Below are positions 1 through 12,359 of a DNA stretch of 64,000 nt, piece after piece. Positions within the stretch are counted from its first letter, which is position 1. Every line of letters begins with the position of its first letter. The DNA comes from Pisaster brevispinus (lineage: Eukaryota; Echinodermata; Asteroidea; Forcipulatida; Asteriidae): the NCBI GenBank assembly GCA_023634235.1, contig JAMKCF010000019.1, forward strand, positions 2,852,001 to 2,916,000, given 5' to 3'. The position numbers were made by a program, and so were the translations under genes. Under the pieces are notes generated by a model that ran no database searches, had not been told where the DNA came from, and worked only from the letters and a program-made list of their open reading frames with translations.

Positions 1-1631
1 TTTGATGGAAATTACTATTATCGGCTACGAAGGAAACTTTTTTTCAAACATTCCTGTCAACTTTAACATTCCAACAGCTCTAACTGCCAACATTAAAACT
101 GCAAGTAGTTAAGAAGACAGTAGTAAGGCCTTTTTGCCTACAGGTGACCTCAATATCCTCCTTTCCTATGTCACTCCACGCCAAATTGTTTGGAATTGGA
201 TAAGATTGGAATGCCTGAACCTGTGATAAGCAAATGCCAACAGCCCTCGGTCCTTCTGATTCCTTCATTTTGCCAAAGAGGGGAGTACAGGGTTTGGGAG
301 GGTGAGGGTTTTTAAAGATCTAGAGTGGTTGATCGACTGGCGGGATTGAATCTGTTTCTTAAAAGGAAATTGCACCCAAAAAATTTAATGATTAAATCAG
401 TCTTCCTTCTTCTTCTTTTTTTTAATTAAGTGCAATACTTCTGGGCATTTGTTGTAAACAGAAAAATATTTTTAATAATTCTGATTAGTTATTAAGAGTT
501 CTGATTAGTTATTGGAGATTTCTATTAAAGATGCTTTCTGATATTTTCTGATGCTTTCTCTTTTTACCGATGGTTTGTTTTGTTCGAATATAACTTTTTT
601 TCCTTCAAACAAAAATGGTTTCTTGTTTGTGATAAATGTTCCTCCTCATTGGTCTTATTGACCCAGATCAACTGACGTCATCACCTACGTCATACCTTGC
701 CTGGGCCATATGGAAGTCAGATTCCCTACCCCTCGACCCCCTCAAAAAGAAATATAAAAAATAGTAAAAATTTAATACAAATAATAATAATATAACGTAA
801 GACACGGCATGCTGCATTAGGTCTGTATTATAAAACAATATTGTTTGCCAAAACCATAAGGTATTCAAAGGTATTTTTCAAACTACACAATTTAGCGTGA
901 ATTTAACTTAACACGAGCGCAGCCGAAAAGACTTTCGGCGAAAAATCTCGAAGTCATCATCGGGAAGTCTTGACCGTATCGATCACCTTGCGAGAGCGAA
1001 TTCTGCAAGTAGGCGTGGCTAGACACGGTGCAAGTCGTGTCACGTTCTCTGTCTGTAACGCGGAGGCCAGCTAAAAACGTAAGTCCGACTTGAGTGTTCG
1101 AGGCTAGCAAAGAGGCGAACAGCTCGATGGAAAAGTCCAAAACTTGCCGTGAACCAAAGAGAATATGTCGGTAATTAAAGCACACCTCGATATCGGCAGA
1201 TCTATAAAGAGGATTTTTAAGTCATATTACATTCTTTAGAGAGGAGTACATTATTTTAAATCTTAAAATCAAGAGACGGACCTCTGTGACTCCAACGAAA
1301 ACGTTTACGTGTCATCACATATTTCCAAACGTTTTCCATCGATTACGAGCGTTTGTTTTTCACTTGCTCAACGATTTATTTTTTATCTAAATGTGTTGTT
1401 TACATGTCCATGTATTGCATGTGGGTAAATTTAAGCTTATTTATCTGTATAATTAATTAAGTTTTATGATTTGGTTACATCTATACGTTGACAATTGACA
1501 TACCGATTTTGTACAAAAAGAATGCTGGCAGAGTTTCGTTCCTGCCCCCTCCTAACCAAATCACTGCCCCCTGTTGATTGACACCCCCTCTAGGACGTGT
1601 GGCATGGTCCAGCGTAGGATGATATCATGGC
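1..1631. other. Unassigned AT-rich flank
   Basis: No gene is recognised here. A 62-codon minus-strand frame (80-268) and a 97-codon minus-strand frame (892-1185) are open, but neither resembles a family I know. A CRE-like TGACGTCA sits at about 673-680, in a stretch (about 655-715) that resembles 50335-50395, so it is probably part of a dispersed repeat. The 900-1190 stretch is more GC-rich than its surroundings and carries a donor-like AACGTAAGT on the plus strand, so an untranslated or non-conserved exon cannot be excluded. Confidence 0.3.
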
Positions 1632-2300
1632 ATATAATAATAATAATAATAAAGACATTTGTAAAGCGCCTAATGCATAAGCCTCTAAGCGCATAAAGAG
1701 AACAATAAAATATACAAAGAGTGAAAGAAACAATTACAAATAAGCAGATTACAAATAAGCAGCTTCAAACAAATGTGTTTTTAACAGAGACTTAAAACAG
1801 TGTAAAGAACTAGCCTGGCGAATATGCACAGGAAGACCATTCCAAAGAAATGGTGCGGCGTAAGAAAATGATCTGTGGCCATAAAAAATAGAAGAAGCTC
1901 TTGTAGATGAAAGCAATGACTGTTGAGATGAACGTAAAGTCCGAGTAGGGGAATAATGGTGAACAAGTTCAGATAAATAAGCAGGAGATTGACATGTTTG
2001 AGCTTTGAAAGTTAACAAAAGAATTTTATAAATTGTACGAAACTTAACTGGGAGCCAATGCAATTTCATTAGTACTGGTGTAATATGGTGAGAACGAGGC
2101 AAGCAAGAAACGAGGCGAGCGGCAATGTTTTGTACACGTTGAATTTTAGCAAGATCTTTATCAGGGAGTCCATACAGAAGAGAATTGCCGGAATCAAGTC
2201 TAGTTGTGACGAAAGCGTGAACAAGACGAAGAGTAGTAGCTTCATCCAGGTAGCGGCGAATCTGTGCTATTTTTCTGATAGCCATGAGAGCTGCATATGA
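1632..2300 (-). mobile_element. 5'-truncated non-LTR retrotransposon (jockey/CR1/L2-like), 3' end
   Basis: On the minus strand the sequence runs from a partial reverse-transcriptase C-terminal reading frame into a short 3' untranslated region. It ends in a (TAT)n microsatellite tail at about 1635-1652, preceded by the GCGCTTTACAAATG motif common at the 3' ends of CR1/L2-like elements. The catalytic reverse transcriptase and endonuclease are missing, as expected of incomplete target-primed reverse transcription. Similar 3' tails lie at 34795-34875, 38636-38822, 54650-54760 and 55375-55475, so several related insertions share this window. Family placement is by motif only. Confidence 0.8.
1749..2285 (-). 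pseudogene. Partial reverse transcriptase C-terminal region of a non-LTR retrotransposon
   Basis: This 178-codon frame is the C-terminal portion (thumb and post-RT region) of a non-LTR retrotransposon ORF2-type protein. Recognisable blocks in order are a VHAFVTTRLDSGNSLLYGLP motif (about residues 23-42), RVQNIAARLV (50-59), LHWLPVKFR (75-83), PFLWNGLP (about 145-152) and the terminal LKTHLFEAAYL (168-178). In intact relatives this part follows the catalytic YADD-containing domain, which is absent here, so the fragment cannot be active. The frame has no internal stops, which suggests a fairly recent insertion. The first methionine is simply the first ATG after the truncation and is not a native start. 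Confidence 0.8.
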
Positions 2301-2673
2301 GCATACTGGTATGCACGATGTGGTTAAGACAATGGAACTAATACTGTTAAAGTGTTATCAAGTGCTGACCACGTCCCTCGTTAACAATGAATACATAATA
2401 AATAAATAAAATAAATAAAACCAACTTGTGAAAAAAATATGTTTTTAAGTGGAAACAACGAATTTGTGTCAACATTTTGTCAGGGATTTATTGCACGGTC
2501 ACATCGGGCTTTAATTCGATTACTGGTGTTTGAAATAAGTACTGGCGATTTCTGTTTTGTCGTAGGATAGTTTATATAGGGCCTTATCAGTGAGATTTCA
2601 CATTGAAACTTCTCACAATTTTTCAGTTATCACTGGCACTGTATTTCATTTTATATTATCCTTACCGCTCAAC

Positions 2674-2755
2674 GGATTCTACGGAGCCCCAGAAGTGCCA
2701 CATCACCTAGCCTAGGATTATACGGAGCTCCAGAAGTGCCACATCACCTAGCCGG
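2674..2755. repeat. Direct tandem duplication, 2 x 41 bp
   Basis: Two adjacent 41-bp units share GTGCCACATCACCTAGCC and differ at only a few positions, one of which is GAGCCCCAG against GAGCTCCAG. The duplication looks recent. No function is suggested. Confidence 0.8.
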
Positions 2756-2879
2756 CCAGATAACAATATAATTTCTCGCCATTTTAAGAGATAAATTCAA
2801 CTTGTCATGGTATTTATTTCGCGGAAACTATGTATTGAACCTAATGGCAACCTTCTTGGCGAGACTAAATTCCATTGTC

Positions 2880-3015
2880 TGTATAAGTGACATGGGCCTT
2901 AAGTGCGGCAGGTATATTGGATGGGTTGTGAGTTTGATGATACAAAGCATGATTTGACACAGTCAGAGAGTATGCCATGAGAAACATACTTGGCCGTTGG
3001 GCCATCGCAGAATTC
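2880..3015 (+). repeat. Dispersed repeat, tail segment related to the SINE at 47705-48010
   Basis: The segment shares AGTGCGGCAGGTA, TTTGATGATAC and GGGCCATCGCAGA-like blocks, in the same order and spacing, with about 47890-48010, where they follow a tRNA-like SINE head. It is therefore probably a 5'-truncated copy of the same short interspersed element. Confidence 0.5.
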
Positions 3016-3894
3016 TTCTTTGAAACAAACATGGTAGTATAAACAAGCAGTGGCAGTCATTTCGGAAATCGCTTTGTCACTTTACGTTTGTCAAGTCAAA
3101 ATTCAAATAATCGATGTCCCTGTAGCTAAATATTAATAACATACTCTGGCTGTGTGCCAATTACAATCTTGGCACATACTACAGTACATGTATATGGCAT
3201 GGCACTTCTGGAGCTTCGTAGCATTCTTTTTGCAACCCAGGTGCGTATCTAAACAGTTCTTTGCCCTCGTGACTGTCGTTAAGAACTTGAAGGCATTTCG
3301 AACCCACGTCAATATTTTGACTTCAAACACAAAAAGCAAACATAGGTTTAATGTACATTGGCACTCGGCCGAACTAATAGTGTCAACACGATCTGCTCCG
3401 TACAAAGCCAGTCTGGCAATAGGATCAAACCGAGTAAGTGGTGGTATAAGCTTATATTTTCCCCAGCAGCTGTGAAGTTGAGTCTTCTAATACCGAGTAA
3501 TGATGTAATCAAGGAAGAACCGTGAATTGGGGCGAGCTCCTCGCCTAGTTCCCGCTGGCATGCACTGAGCTGGTTGTATAAACTAGGCATGCAATTCTTC
3601 CTACTTTTGTCTCATTTCCGATTTGTTTGTACATGGGAATAATCAGAAAAAAATAGTTGTGATCTGAAAGCCTTACACCATATAGGCCTACAGTTATAGG
3701 TCAGCCTTTGTACTCGATAAAATGTTCTTACTTTTTTTTTTCAAAGACCAAAAAATGAATACCATGCGTGAAAAACTATCCTCCAAATTAGTCTGCCTGA
3801 GAGGGGCAGCATTATTTTTCTAGGGGCACCTCTGGCCAATACAAACTGTAGTTTTCACTCTGCAGTTTTTCTTTAGGCCGCTTTTCAGCTCTTT

Positions 3895-4105
3895 TGTTAT
3901 TTAATATACGACTCTAAGAGTTCTGGATCAGAATTAACCCGGACTCGGGGTTCCGGAATCTGTGTCATAATGACCTGGAACTGGGTCAACAAAACTGACG
4001 AAGAGTTTGAGTTAAAATCCCACTTTAAAATACATTTTCGGTCAGCCTGGCCCAGAATTGGGTCGGGCCCCTCGAGATCCGCAATCCGGCTCAATCATGA
4101 GTGTA
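3895..4105. mobile_element. GACCC-rich foldback MITE, copy 1
   Basis: This copy carries the family motifs: a CTCTAAGAG-like end, alternating GGGTCA and TGACCC words that can pair with each other, and a GAAGAGTTTGAG-like middle. Related copies lie at 5385-5616, 16431-16536, 16931-17183, 18313-18553, 43818-44125, 52129-52334 and 56258-56400. Better copies end in ACACTCTAAAAA and its complement TTTTTAGAGTGT, so this is probably a non-autonomous DNA transposon. No coding capacity is seen. Confidence 0.6.
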
Positions 4106-4239
4106 TTTCCTTTACTATTTTTTATGAGCTAATCTGACGTGGAGATATTCAGAAAAACACCGTCTGCTTGTAAATAGAAAAACTAGTTCTCAAAACATTG
4201 AAATTACTACATCAAAGTTTATAAAAGCTTGTAACATTT

Positions 4240-4330
4240 TTAGTCTGGAAATGTCTCATCTAAAAAGTTCAGAATTTAAATGTGGGCGGCACGGACATCA
4301 ACCGGGAGCACGTGCCCTACGCCATCGTAC
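4240..4330 (+). repeat. Dispersed repeat related to 42775-42950
   Basis: Shared words include TCTGGAAAT, AAAAGTCCAGA-like, GGCACGGACATCAA and an associated G or C homopolymer tract. Both copies run in the same orientation. The family is unknown. Confidence 0.5.
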
Positions 4331-5384
4331 ATAGGGCGGGTTAGAGAAGGTATAAGCTCCCTTGTTGTCGGCCTGATGTTCTGCGTTTTTAAGTGTCAAT
4401 CTTTCGGGGGGGGGGGGGTGACAAAAAAAATCAATGAATTCTGAGAAGTTCCTCTTGAGGGTCTATCATTGTTAGCTTCAGCCTTAAGACAAACCTTGCT
4501 GAAGGATGGGAAGAGGAAAGGAACTGTTAGGATTTGAGATCGGGGTATAGGATCAACAACAGATTGAGGCCAAAACCCTTACGATGTTTGCCTGAAAACC
4601 TGATCTGTGTTTATGCTCTTTTACAGTTAAGACTGGATGAGACTGCCCATCGTTTCATCCTTGCATGCAGCTTAATCACAAACTCCTCGAGCTCCTTTGT
4701 TATCGGGGGGGGGGGGGGGGCAAGTTTGTGGATTAAGTAGCGTAACCGGACATTTTCATTGGGTGTGGGGGGGGGTGGAAAGCAACTGGGGCAAGGACAT
4801 CATTTTGGGGCTATTTGACGTATCGAACCTTTCATTTGAGCATTTTTATTTCCGAGCTCATGGGGTTGGTTGGGTGAGGGCAAGGGTACTAAGCTGGGGG
4901 CTCCAGCAACCCCACACCGGTCCCCGCCCTGGTCATGCAACTGTTAGTGCATTTTACCGATTGGGGTGTCTCATTTGAAATACTTCAGATAATCCACTGC
5001 TACCTCAGAATAATTGAATGCTTAGAAAACTACCTTATGTTGAAGTGAGTTTTGCACTTCACTGATGAATTATTGTTCAATATCAATGTAGGGCACATTT
5101 TAAATATATTGTTTATTATCTACGATGGAAGATCTAGGCTACATCGTATGCTTATTAATAATTTACACTTTTGGAGTGGTCGACATTCAAACTTGGCACT
5201 TGCTGGTTCTGTTTTTCAAAAAAAAAAAATAACCGATTTGATTACAAAGTAGAATAGCATCAAATTGATAATTTACTGGATAGTACCCTAAAGGGGTGCT
5301 GTATCTTGCAATTATGCATATTCTAAAAGGTTACTTTTTTTAAATGAATTTGTGTATAAAAATAATTCCCTTGTGCGAGAAAAA

Positions 5385-5616
5385 AAAACCTCCCGGGCCA
5401 TAATTGATCCGGATTCCAAAATTCAGGGAGTCTGAACCATTTCCAGGTCAGGCTGGACCCGGAAACTGGTCAAAAAGGTGTGGTTTTTTTTGTCAGTTTG
5501 ACTTTCTGATATGTTTTTTTACATCATGGTTCCGGGTCAGGCCTGACCCAGAAATAGGTCAGGCCCCACGGGACTTAAAACATCTGGGTCACTCAGAAGT
5601 TCTTTTCAGAGTGTAA
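5385..5616. mobile_element. GACCC-rich foldback MITE, copy 2
   Basis: Several GGGTCAGGC/CCTGACCC inverted words are present, and the right end TTTTCAGAGTGT matches the family terminus. The left end is eroded. Confidence 0.65.
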
Positions 5617-5937
5617 TACACAGACCCTCACAAAAAAGAGTCACACTCAAAATTACATGTAAATGATAGAAATACTTTAAAAAGCATTGAGAAGAGTGTA
5701 CAATAAAATCACTGTAAAAAAGAAATATTTAAAAATCGACGCGCCTCCCCCCACCCCCGCCCCACTCAGCCCCCGCGCCATTTCCCTTGACCATAGCCCC
5801 TAAATGGGATTAAAGAAAAAATGAAGACTAAGACTTATCTGGTTTTCGAAATTTGAAACATTATTTTCTGCATAACATATAAACTAATTAATACGACTGA
5901 GTAATAAATCCCAAAGGGTTATTACTAATTAAGGCTG

Positions 5938-6159
5938 TTCGGAAAATGCATGCGGTTCGGTGCTGATAGCAAGAAAATAAGGCAGCCAGTTTGCGCATAC
6001 ACCATGGATTTGCACTGTTACGTCATTAATTTTCATACAGTAAGCACTGGAAGGTTAGCATGCCTTTTCGTATAATTACGGTTAGCAGCGCTATGAAATG
6101 GTTACTCGCGCAGTAAGCACAAAATCGGCCGTTAAGCAGCTCTATGAAATTGGGCCCAG
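5938..6159. mobile_element. Palindromic GGGCCC-type MITE, diverged variant
   Basis: The right end GCAGCTCTATGAAATTGGGCCC is a perfect family terminus. The rest diverges from the main subfamily but keeps GTTAGCAG and TAAGCAC words. See 39876-40060 for a well-preserved copy. Confidence 0.5.
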
Positions 6160-7365
6160 GTATGTAGTCCTGTCTTTGGCTTACTGATGGTTTCTCTGCG
6201 GTAAACGTATAATGCCCCTAAATTATTGATTTGCCCAGCCTGCCTCCCCCCCCCCCATGAACATTTCTAGTTACACCTCTGCAAATCACTGGCGTGTCCT
6301 ACATTCCCCATGCTACCCCAAAACTGATGACATTTTCACCCCAAAAGCCGATGATAAGTATCATCATACACAGATCTTTTCCTCCATATTGGACACCTGG
6401 ATGTTGTTATCATCCTCAAACCATCACACAGTACAATGCTACGCCATTATATTCGATCAATCATAGCAACATGCAACACCGTTAATATGCATAATATGCC
6501 ATATCTCCTATTATACTATGGCGACCCACCTCAAATACATATTGTATATTGAGGTCAAGTACTTGACCTCGAATACTGACAAAAAATAACGAATTTAACC
6601 TTTATGGACCCTGTAATTAATTTCCTTTCAACGAGGCCAGTGAAATAGGTCCCCCCCCCCATCAAAATTTGAAGCTTTACAGAGACCCGCCAATGGCATA
6701 TCGCGAGTAAACACAATTTACTCGCTTTTAAAATGGTCTCCCAAAAGTCTTTAAGCCTATATGTTTACCTAATAGTTCTATACACACAGCGGGCAATAAA
6801 GACCCCATACGAGTCCAATACACACAGCACTTCATGCACTTCTCCATTGTTATTGACGATGGGGTCTTGTTGTTTCATGAACAGGCGTGCATCACAGCAA
6901 CGGGTCTGGTATGATGACGGAATGTGCTGGCAACCGCTGAGCGTCGTACGCCGCCAGTGTCTTTTAGCCTCTGAGAGCCACAACAAAAAAAGCACCGCGC
7001 GGTCTTTAGACTTAATGTCTTTTAATTTCTTCTTATGGGGGTTCCTAGATAAGATTAGGAAATATCAGGCTAAATAAACTGACTGGATATCATTTGTCAT
7101 TAATTTCCTGACATATGTGGGCCTCATGATTTTGGAGATATCACTGGCTGTTGAATGGAACAACAGTCAATTTACATGGTAATCAAAGATTGGATGCAAT
7201 ATATTGCTGTAAAAAGGGGGTCAAAAAGCATTTAATATGGTTTGCATAATTGATTGCAGCCCCTTGGGAACGAGTTCTCAAATGAATTCCCATCCACCTG
7301 TAACAATACAAATGGAGTAAAATACAATAAAATAGAATTTGATTGCAAGCGTATTAAAATATTAA

Positions 7366-7555
7366 TGGTTTATTCTTCTAATTCGAACAATGGCACATTC
7401 TGTTAGTTCGAGCAATGGCATATTCTTATGATTCATGAAAAATGGCATATATGATTCGAACAATGGCATATATTTATGATTCGAACAATGGCATATTCTT
7501 GTGTAATTCGAACAAAAGTATATTCTTCAAATTCGAACAATGACATATTATAGTT
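7366..7555. repeat. Minisatellite with ATTCGAACAATGGCATAT core
   Basis: About seven imperfect units of roughly 22-31 bp repeat the words ATTCGAACAATGGCATA and TTCTT. Unit lengths vary through small insertions. Frame 7677-7952 just downstream is hydrophobic and AT-rich and is probably not a gene. Confidence 0.8.
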
Positions 7556-8043
7556 TTCTAATTTATTGCGAGTCTACTTTAATTGGATTTGATTTTCTGT
7601 TGTTATATTTACGCCCAGTTTTGTTGATAAATTAATAACATTTTCTATAGTTGTATGTTTTCTTGTTGATAAATCCATGGTTCTATTTGTCCTTCTGATT
7701 TTGTCCCCGACAGCTTTCTCGTTTCTTGGGTTGATTCGGGATACTGTAATTCTGCTTTGTGCAAACCTGGTATTGATGGCCGTTTGTTACAAAGTGAAGC
7801 TGTCGACAGTTAATCTTATTTGTAGTTTAATAATTTGGGTGATTTTTATGTCTTGCAGAGTTTGTCTTGTGTTTGACACATCTGTGATGATGACAGTTTT
7901 TGTAACTTTTGTCTTGACCCGGGCAACGTTAAATGTACGTATTCTTGTCTGAACATTTAAACACATGCGACAAGTTTAAGTGCACTGAGTGATTTTTATT
8001 CGCTTAACCCGAATGGATGGCTTCGGAGTAGGTGGGTATGGCG

Positions 8044-8218
8044 AGGCCTCAGTTTCATAGAGCTGCCCATCTGCTTAGCAAAAACGAGCAGGATATATGC
8101 ATCAGTCACAGACGGTGATGCGACTTGGTATTTCGGCTGGTAGCCTTATTCTGGTAAGCAACATTTTGTTGTGCTCAGAATATTTATGTGCTTTTGCAGC
8201 TCTGTAAAATGGGGCCCA
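8044..8218 (+). mobile_element. Palindromic GGGCCC-type MITE, copy
   Basis: The copy begins with TCATAGAGCTGC and ends with GCAGCTCTGTAAAATGGGGCCC. Inside are the conserved GAGCAGGATA, CAGTCACA, GGCTGGTA and TTATTCTGGTAAGCA words. The two ends are inverted repeats, so the transcript or single strand would fold into a long hairpin. There is no coding capacity, so it is non-autonomous. Confidence 0.8.
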
Positions 8219-8574
8219 TATAGATAAAAGGGCTTGTACTTCAACGTTTGTGTGGCGGCTGTCATACGGTCACGGCCCGTAGCCGTATAGTCGCCTCGAT
8301 TCGGACGCTGTTCTGAAGGTCTCGGTCATCCAACATGCCCTCGGAAGTAAATAAATTTTGCAGAGTCGAGAAAATATTGCGACTCGGCAATATGCAGGGT
8401 CTAGCTTGATTGTGATTTGCCCTTCAGTACTATGACCGCCGTTAATCAAATCGCGAGGACATGTAAAACAAACTCATCGAATTTATTCAATTGATTGACT
8501 CGAAATGTTGACTCACGTAGTCCTTGTATAGCAATGGAGGAAGACAATGACTTACGACAGAACGGCGGTATACT

Positions 8575-8951
8575 TAAAGGCGAAGTATACCTTTGGTTTT
8601 TGGAACCGGTCGATTGTTTTAATCCTATATAAATGCCAAATATACCATAGAACTAACCTGTGAAAATTCCATTTCAAATTGTGGCAGCGTTTTTGGGATT
8701 TCGCCGAAAATCTGGAGCGGTTATTTCAACGCAGGAAGAATTATCTGCAATTGGAATACACAATAATTATGAGAAATCTATCATGCAGAAACGTTTCTCA
8801 GATTGAAATGTATTTGAATCCCTTTCTCTAAAACGACATTCCTTTGAAGGGAATTGTTTCTCAAAATGTTATACAACATCAACAGCTGCAGTGCTTCTTA
8901 CCAAGTTAGTTTTTATGCTCATTAATTGTTGGAGTAATTATTACCAAAGGT
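8575..8951 (-). mobile_element. MITE with GTATACTTTTGGTAA-type ends, near full length
   Basis: The left end AAGGCGAAGTATACCTTTGG and the right end TTACCAAAGGTAA are approximate inverted repeats. Read on the minus strand, this copy matches the two separated halves of the element at 20512-23317. Internal words such as CACTGCAGCTGTTGAT, GAGAAACG and TTTTCACAGGTTAG are shared. It serves as the reference that reveals the nested insertions there. More diverged relatives lie at 14928-15309, 45178-45529 and 58915-59127. Confidence 0.75.
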
Positions 8952-9003
8952 AACAGGCCTACCTCCCTGTTAGAATAGACAGACACACCAAAATAATGAT
9001 TAT

Positions 9004-9121
9004 TAATAAGGTTACCAGCTAAAATATACCATTTTACATAATACAAGATGTAACTGATATCCTGCTTAACTGTGCTTAGCAGAAAAATGATCTGCTTAAG
9101 CAGCTCTATGAAATGGGTCCC
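9004..9121 (-). mobile_element. Palindromic GGGCCC-type MITE, partial copy in reverse
   Basis: AAGGTTACCAGC, GATATCCTGCTTA and the terminus GCAGCTCTATGAAATGGGTCCC appear in reverse family order. The copy lies about 50 bp from the element ending at 8951 and has lost its left arm. Confidence 0.7.
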
Positions 9122-9278
9122 GATGAGCTTGACGCCTGAACAGTGAAAAAACAAACGGGGTCATATCAGCTTCCCAGTTTCTTTCAGAACATTTTCTGGA
9201 TGAAAATGATTCCCTCTTGTTATTGAGTTTTAAACTTAACATTAATCTTGTACTTATGTCTTGGTAGGTGTACACATT

Positions 9279-9670
9279 CAAATCGGGGATCTATAACAAA
9301 ATGTATGGTCCCCTGTAGAGTTCGGTAAAGGACACCAGTTTTGAAAGTGTATAAAACCAACAGGAGCTGTTGCAAAACTAAGTACAAACAAAAGAGGGAT
9401 AATGAAACTTCTTATGGAGCACCCAGTCTTAGGAATTCCACTATGGAGACCTTTTGTTTTCCATTTTCTGTTTTGTTCTCGGTCTCCAAAAAAAACCGAA
9501 TATGAAATAATGTCTACGTATTCAAACCGAGGACTTTAACAAAAGGGATCCTGGTAGATGACATACTGGAGACAGTCCTCGGTGTGCTTTTGTGTACAAA
9601 AACCAATGGGGACGTCGCTAAAAAAAACAATGGGAGAACAAAGGGGTTGTCCTCGGTTTACACCATTTAT
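9279..9670 (+). repeat. Dispersed repeat with internal ~240-bp duplication, copy 1
   Basis: Two internal copies of a block begin at about 9279 and 9521, with words such as ATTCAAACCGAGGACTTTAAC, CAAAACCAA(C/T)(A/G)GGAGC-like and GGAGACC. A second occurrence, in the same orientation, is at 23905-24545. No coding frame or terminal structure is clear, so the class is unknown. Confidence 0.6.
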
Positions 9671-9689
9671 GTGTGTGTGTAAAGTGTCA

Positions 9690-11480
9690 TGCCTTCACCA
9701 TTTGAGGTGCTAGTGCAAAATAAAATGGAGAAGCATGCAACCCACACGGGCCAGCTCGATGGGGTTAAGACTGCTCGCAGTTTTTGAAAAGAATGGAGAC
9801 AGTAGAATAGATGCGTCATTCGGCTATTACTTCGGGAGATAAAACTTGCCCAACGAAGCCACGAATTTTAGTGAGGATAGATTGTGGTGGTTTCCGGAGT
9901 TTGGTGCGATGTGTTTGGCGTTTATTAGCCGCGTCTCTCACTGGAAGCTTCCCCTTCGTTTTAATAACAACTGCTCAAATTCAAGAAGAATTTATAACCC
10001 CCGCACATTCATTAATGGTTAAGTATGTTTACATCGACACTCGCTACGTCTCCATGGTTCCCAGGTTTGTGTAATTACGCACGATGGCCAGGATGACCTT
10101 CGTAATAATTTATATTCATATATACCGCAGAGAGAGAGAGAGGGAGAGATGCCTATATTGTGATCACGGTGATACCGCACGCTGTGCCTTGGCGTATAGT
10201 TAATAATAAGACAACTATCCACCTGGTATTGGTATGTAAGACGGATGGCGGTGCCCGTGAAAGCGCAAGTGACGATTGCCTACGTCATTTCAAGTTCACA
10301 CAAACAAACAAACAAATGAATGAATACAGGAGAAGAAGTCAAGACATGACTAATGGCCTTAATTTACAGGCACAGTAATGATGACGAATTGTGTTGGCGA
10401 AGATGATCGCGATGGTGAGACCGGCATTCGTCATCATGACATTGCCGATGAAACACATCTCTCAGTCATTTTTGAAATGATTTTAATATCATCGTCATCA
10501 TCATCATCATCATCAAGGCCGCTTTATAGTTCGTCCACCTGTTGGACAAAACCCTCCTCATAAAACCCCAATTTGCCTTCCTTTCTCTCTAGCCACTCTA
10601 ACCATGTAGTCCTGCCCATGTGTGTTGTTATGTCACCTCTCCATCTAACTTATTTCTTGTCGTCCTCTCTTTCTCTTGCCTGTTCTAGGCTCCCATGAAC
10701 CAGCCAAGACCTCGTTGTTCTTGAACGACCAGTTACACAGAACCCCGTCAAACAGATGTTCCAAACCTTGTTTTGATTCTAGATCCTTTTATCTCAAGGG
10801 TATTTCACAATGCTCTCCACATTTTAATCACTTACGATTCACACATTCGAACATTGATATGATTACTTTCTATGGATGTTTAACTGTACCACCGCAGCTT
10901 TGTTTTTAATCGGCTCGAGCCAACAAATCCAACGGTCTGCCATATCACAGACCTACCGCTGAGGGTCGGTTGCAACGTTATTATTTTAATAATCAACCAG
11001 GTTTAGATGGGAACCAATGTTTGTTTAAGATGGTTTACCTCGGCTTTTTCCACCCCTTTTTTTCACAGAGTATGTTTTGAAGCGCGACTACTAGGTCACT
11101 CTGGCGAGCGTGATTTGCCAATGTCTTCCGTGTGTATAGGTCTCCCATCGCTAAGATGAGAAAGGCACGCTCTTTTCTGAGCGACAGCGGAGGAATGGTG
11201 ACGCGTCTAGCCTCCAGGCGCCTCCGTCGTCCTTTTTATATGAAACATGAATACAAACAGAGATTAGTCATTATTGCCGGCACGATCAATCTTTATTTAG
11301 AGCAGACTTGAATAGATGAACGAGGAAGACATTTTGAGATGTGTTAACAGGATTTCCTGGAGGAGCAAGGGGGTAGGAGACCCCCCCCGTTCAGAATCCT
11401 TGCCCCCTCCCCCAAGAGACCGAAAATGCACTCGAATGATTCGACACAGCAATGAGCCCCCCTCCATTATGTCTCTGCCC
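9690..11480. other. No gene seen; simple repeats
   Basis: The stretch holds an (AG)n run at about 10130-10148 and a (TCA)n run at about 10494-10516. Short open frames here have no recognisable domains and are interrupted by the simple repeats. Confidence 0.4.
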
Positions 11481-11613
11481 CTGCTTGAGCAGGATACCAG
11501 TCACAAATGGTAGATGTGACATGCCTGTTTGGCCGGTAACCTTAATCTGGTAAGCATAATCGTTCTGTGCTTAGCTTATATTTGTGCCAAGGCAGCTCTA
11601 TGGAAATGGGCCC
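11481..11613 (+). mobile_element. Palindromic GGGCCC-type MITE, left arm missing
   Basis: GAGCAGGATACCAGTCACAA, GGTAACCTTAATCTGGTAAG and the terminus GCAGCTCTATGGAAATGGGCCC match the family. The first ~45 bp of the family sequence are absent. Confidence 0.75.
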
Positions 11614-12359
11614 TGGTTGGACAGAATCTTCGCAAACACTTTTCAAATTGTCTTGCATTTGTTGGAAATGAGATGTTCATAGTTGGTTTTTTTGTTTTTG
11701 CTTATTTTGTAGAATGGATAATTACTTTTTTTCATTGTGTCTAACAATTTTATATCGGGCTTAAAATAATATGACAATTGAATCTTCATTTGCATCAATG
11801 AAAAATACAGTTACCGTTAAAAACACACATTTTGCCTCAGTATTGTTTACATTTTTGGCAAACTGCTTAATCGTTAACAAAAGCTAAAAATGGGAATCTT
11901 TTCAGCCGGTTGTTTGCCTGCTCTTCCCTTCGCACTCTCAAACATCTTTGATGATGTTAACTTTTTTTAAATTTATTTATTTATTTATTATTATTAATTT
12001 TTTTTCAATATTGCCGAATTAACAAAATATCGTCATCATCATCATGATCCAATGACGTCACCCTTGTGGGCGAAGCCCTCTCCCCAAATGTGCTAAGTAT
12101 TTCTGTTCTGTATGTGCATGACATTAAAATAGAAGTACTACATTTAAATATAATTAAATATTCATCGAACAAGGTCTGTCAGACATTTTGAACCTTTTTC
12201 ATTCCTGCAAAAATTGGGGGGATCATAATAAATACATCTTTAACTCATCGATGTATTCATTATTACTTTTTTATATCAAATAAATACATTTCCTACAAAC
12301 ATGCAGAATTATTCATGAAACCTTCAACAGTTGGTAGAAAATATAATTATCACCGGCTG

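Larger units (their letters stand above)
2301..3894. other. Non-coding repeat-derived stretch
   Basis: No exon is recognised. A 41-bp direct duplication lies at 2674-2755 and a SINE-tail-like segment at 2880-3015. The overlapping open frames at 3133-3590 occur on both strands, show no known domain and look like chance. Confidence 0.4.

Noticed and set aside
80..268. 62-codon minus-strand frame that reads like an exon with a donor-like CCT|GTAGGC
   Set aside because: No family match and no acceptor; too short to support alone.
892..1185. 97-codon minus-strand frame in a GC-richer patch
   Set aside because: No recognisable domain, and a plus-strand donor-like site is equally plausible. Left as unassigned.
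3133..3590. Overlapping 80-107-codon frames on both strands
   Set aside because: Mutually antisense, no motif, in a repeat-bearing interval.
7677..7952. 91-codon hydrophobic frame
   Set aside because: Next to a minisatellite, biased T-rich codons, no known domain.
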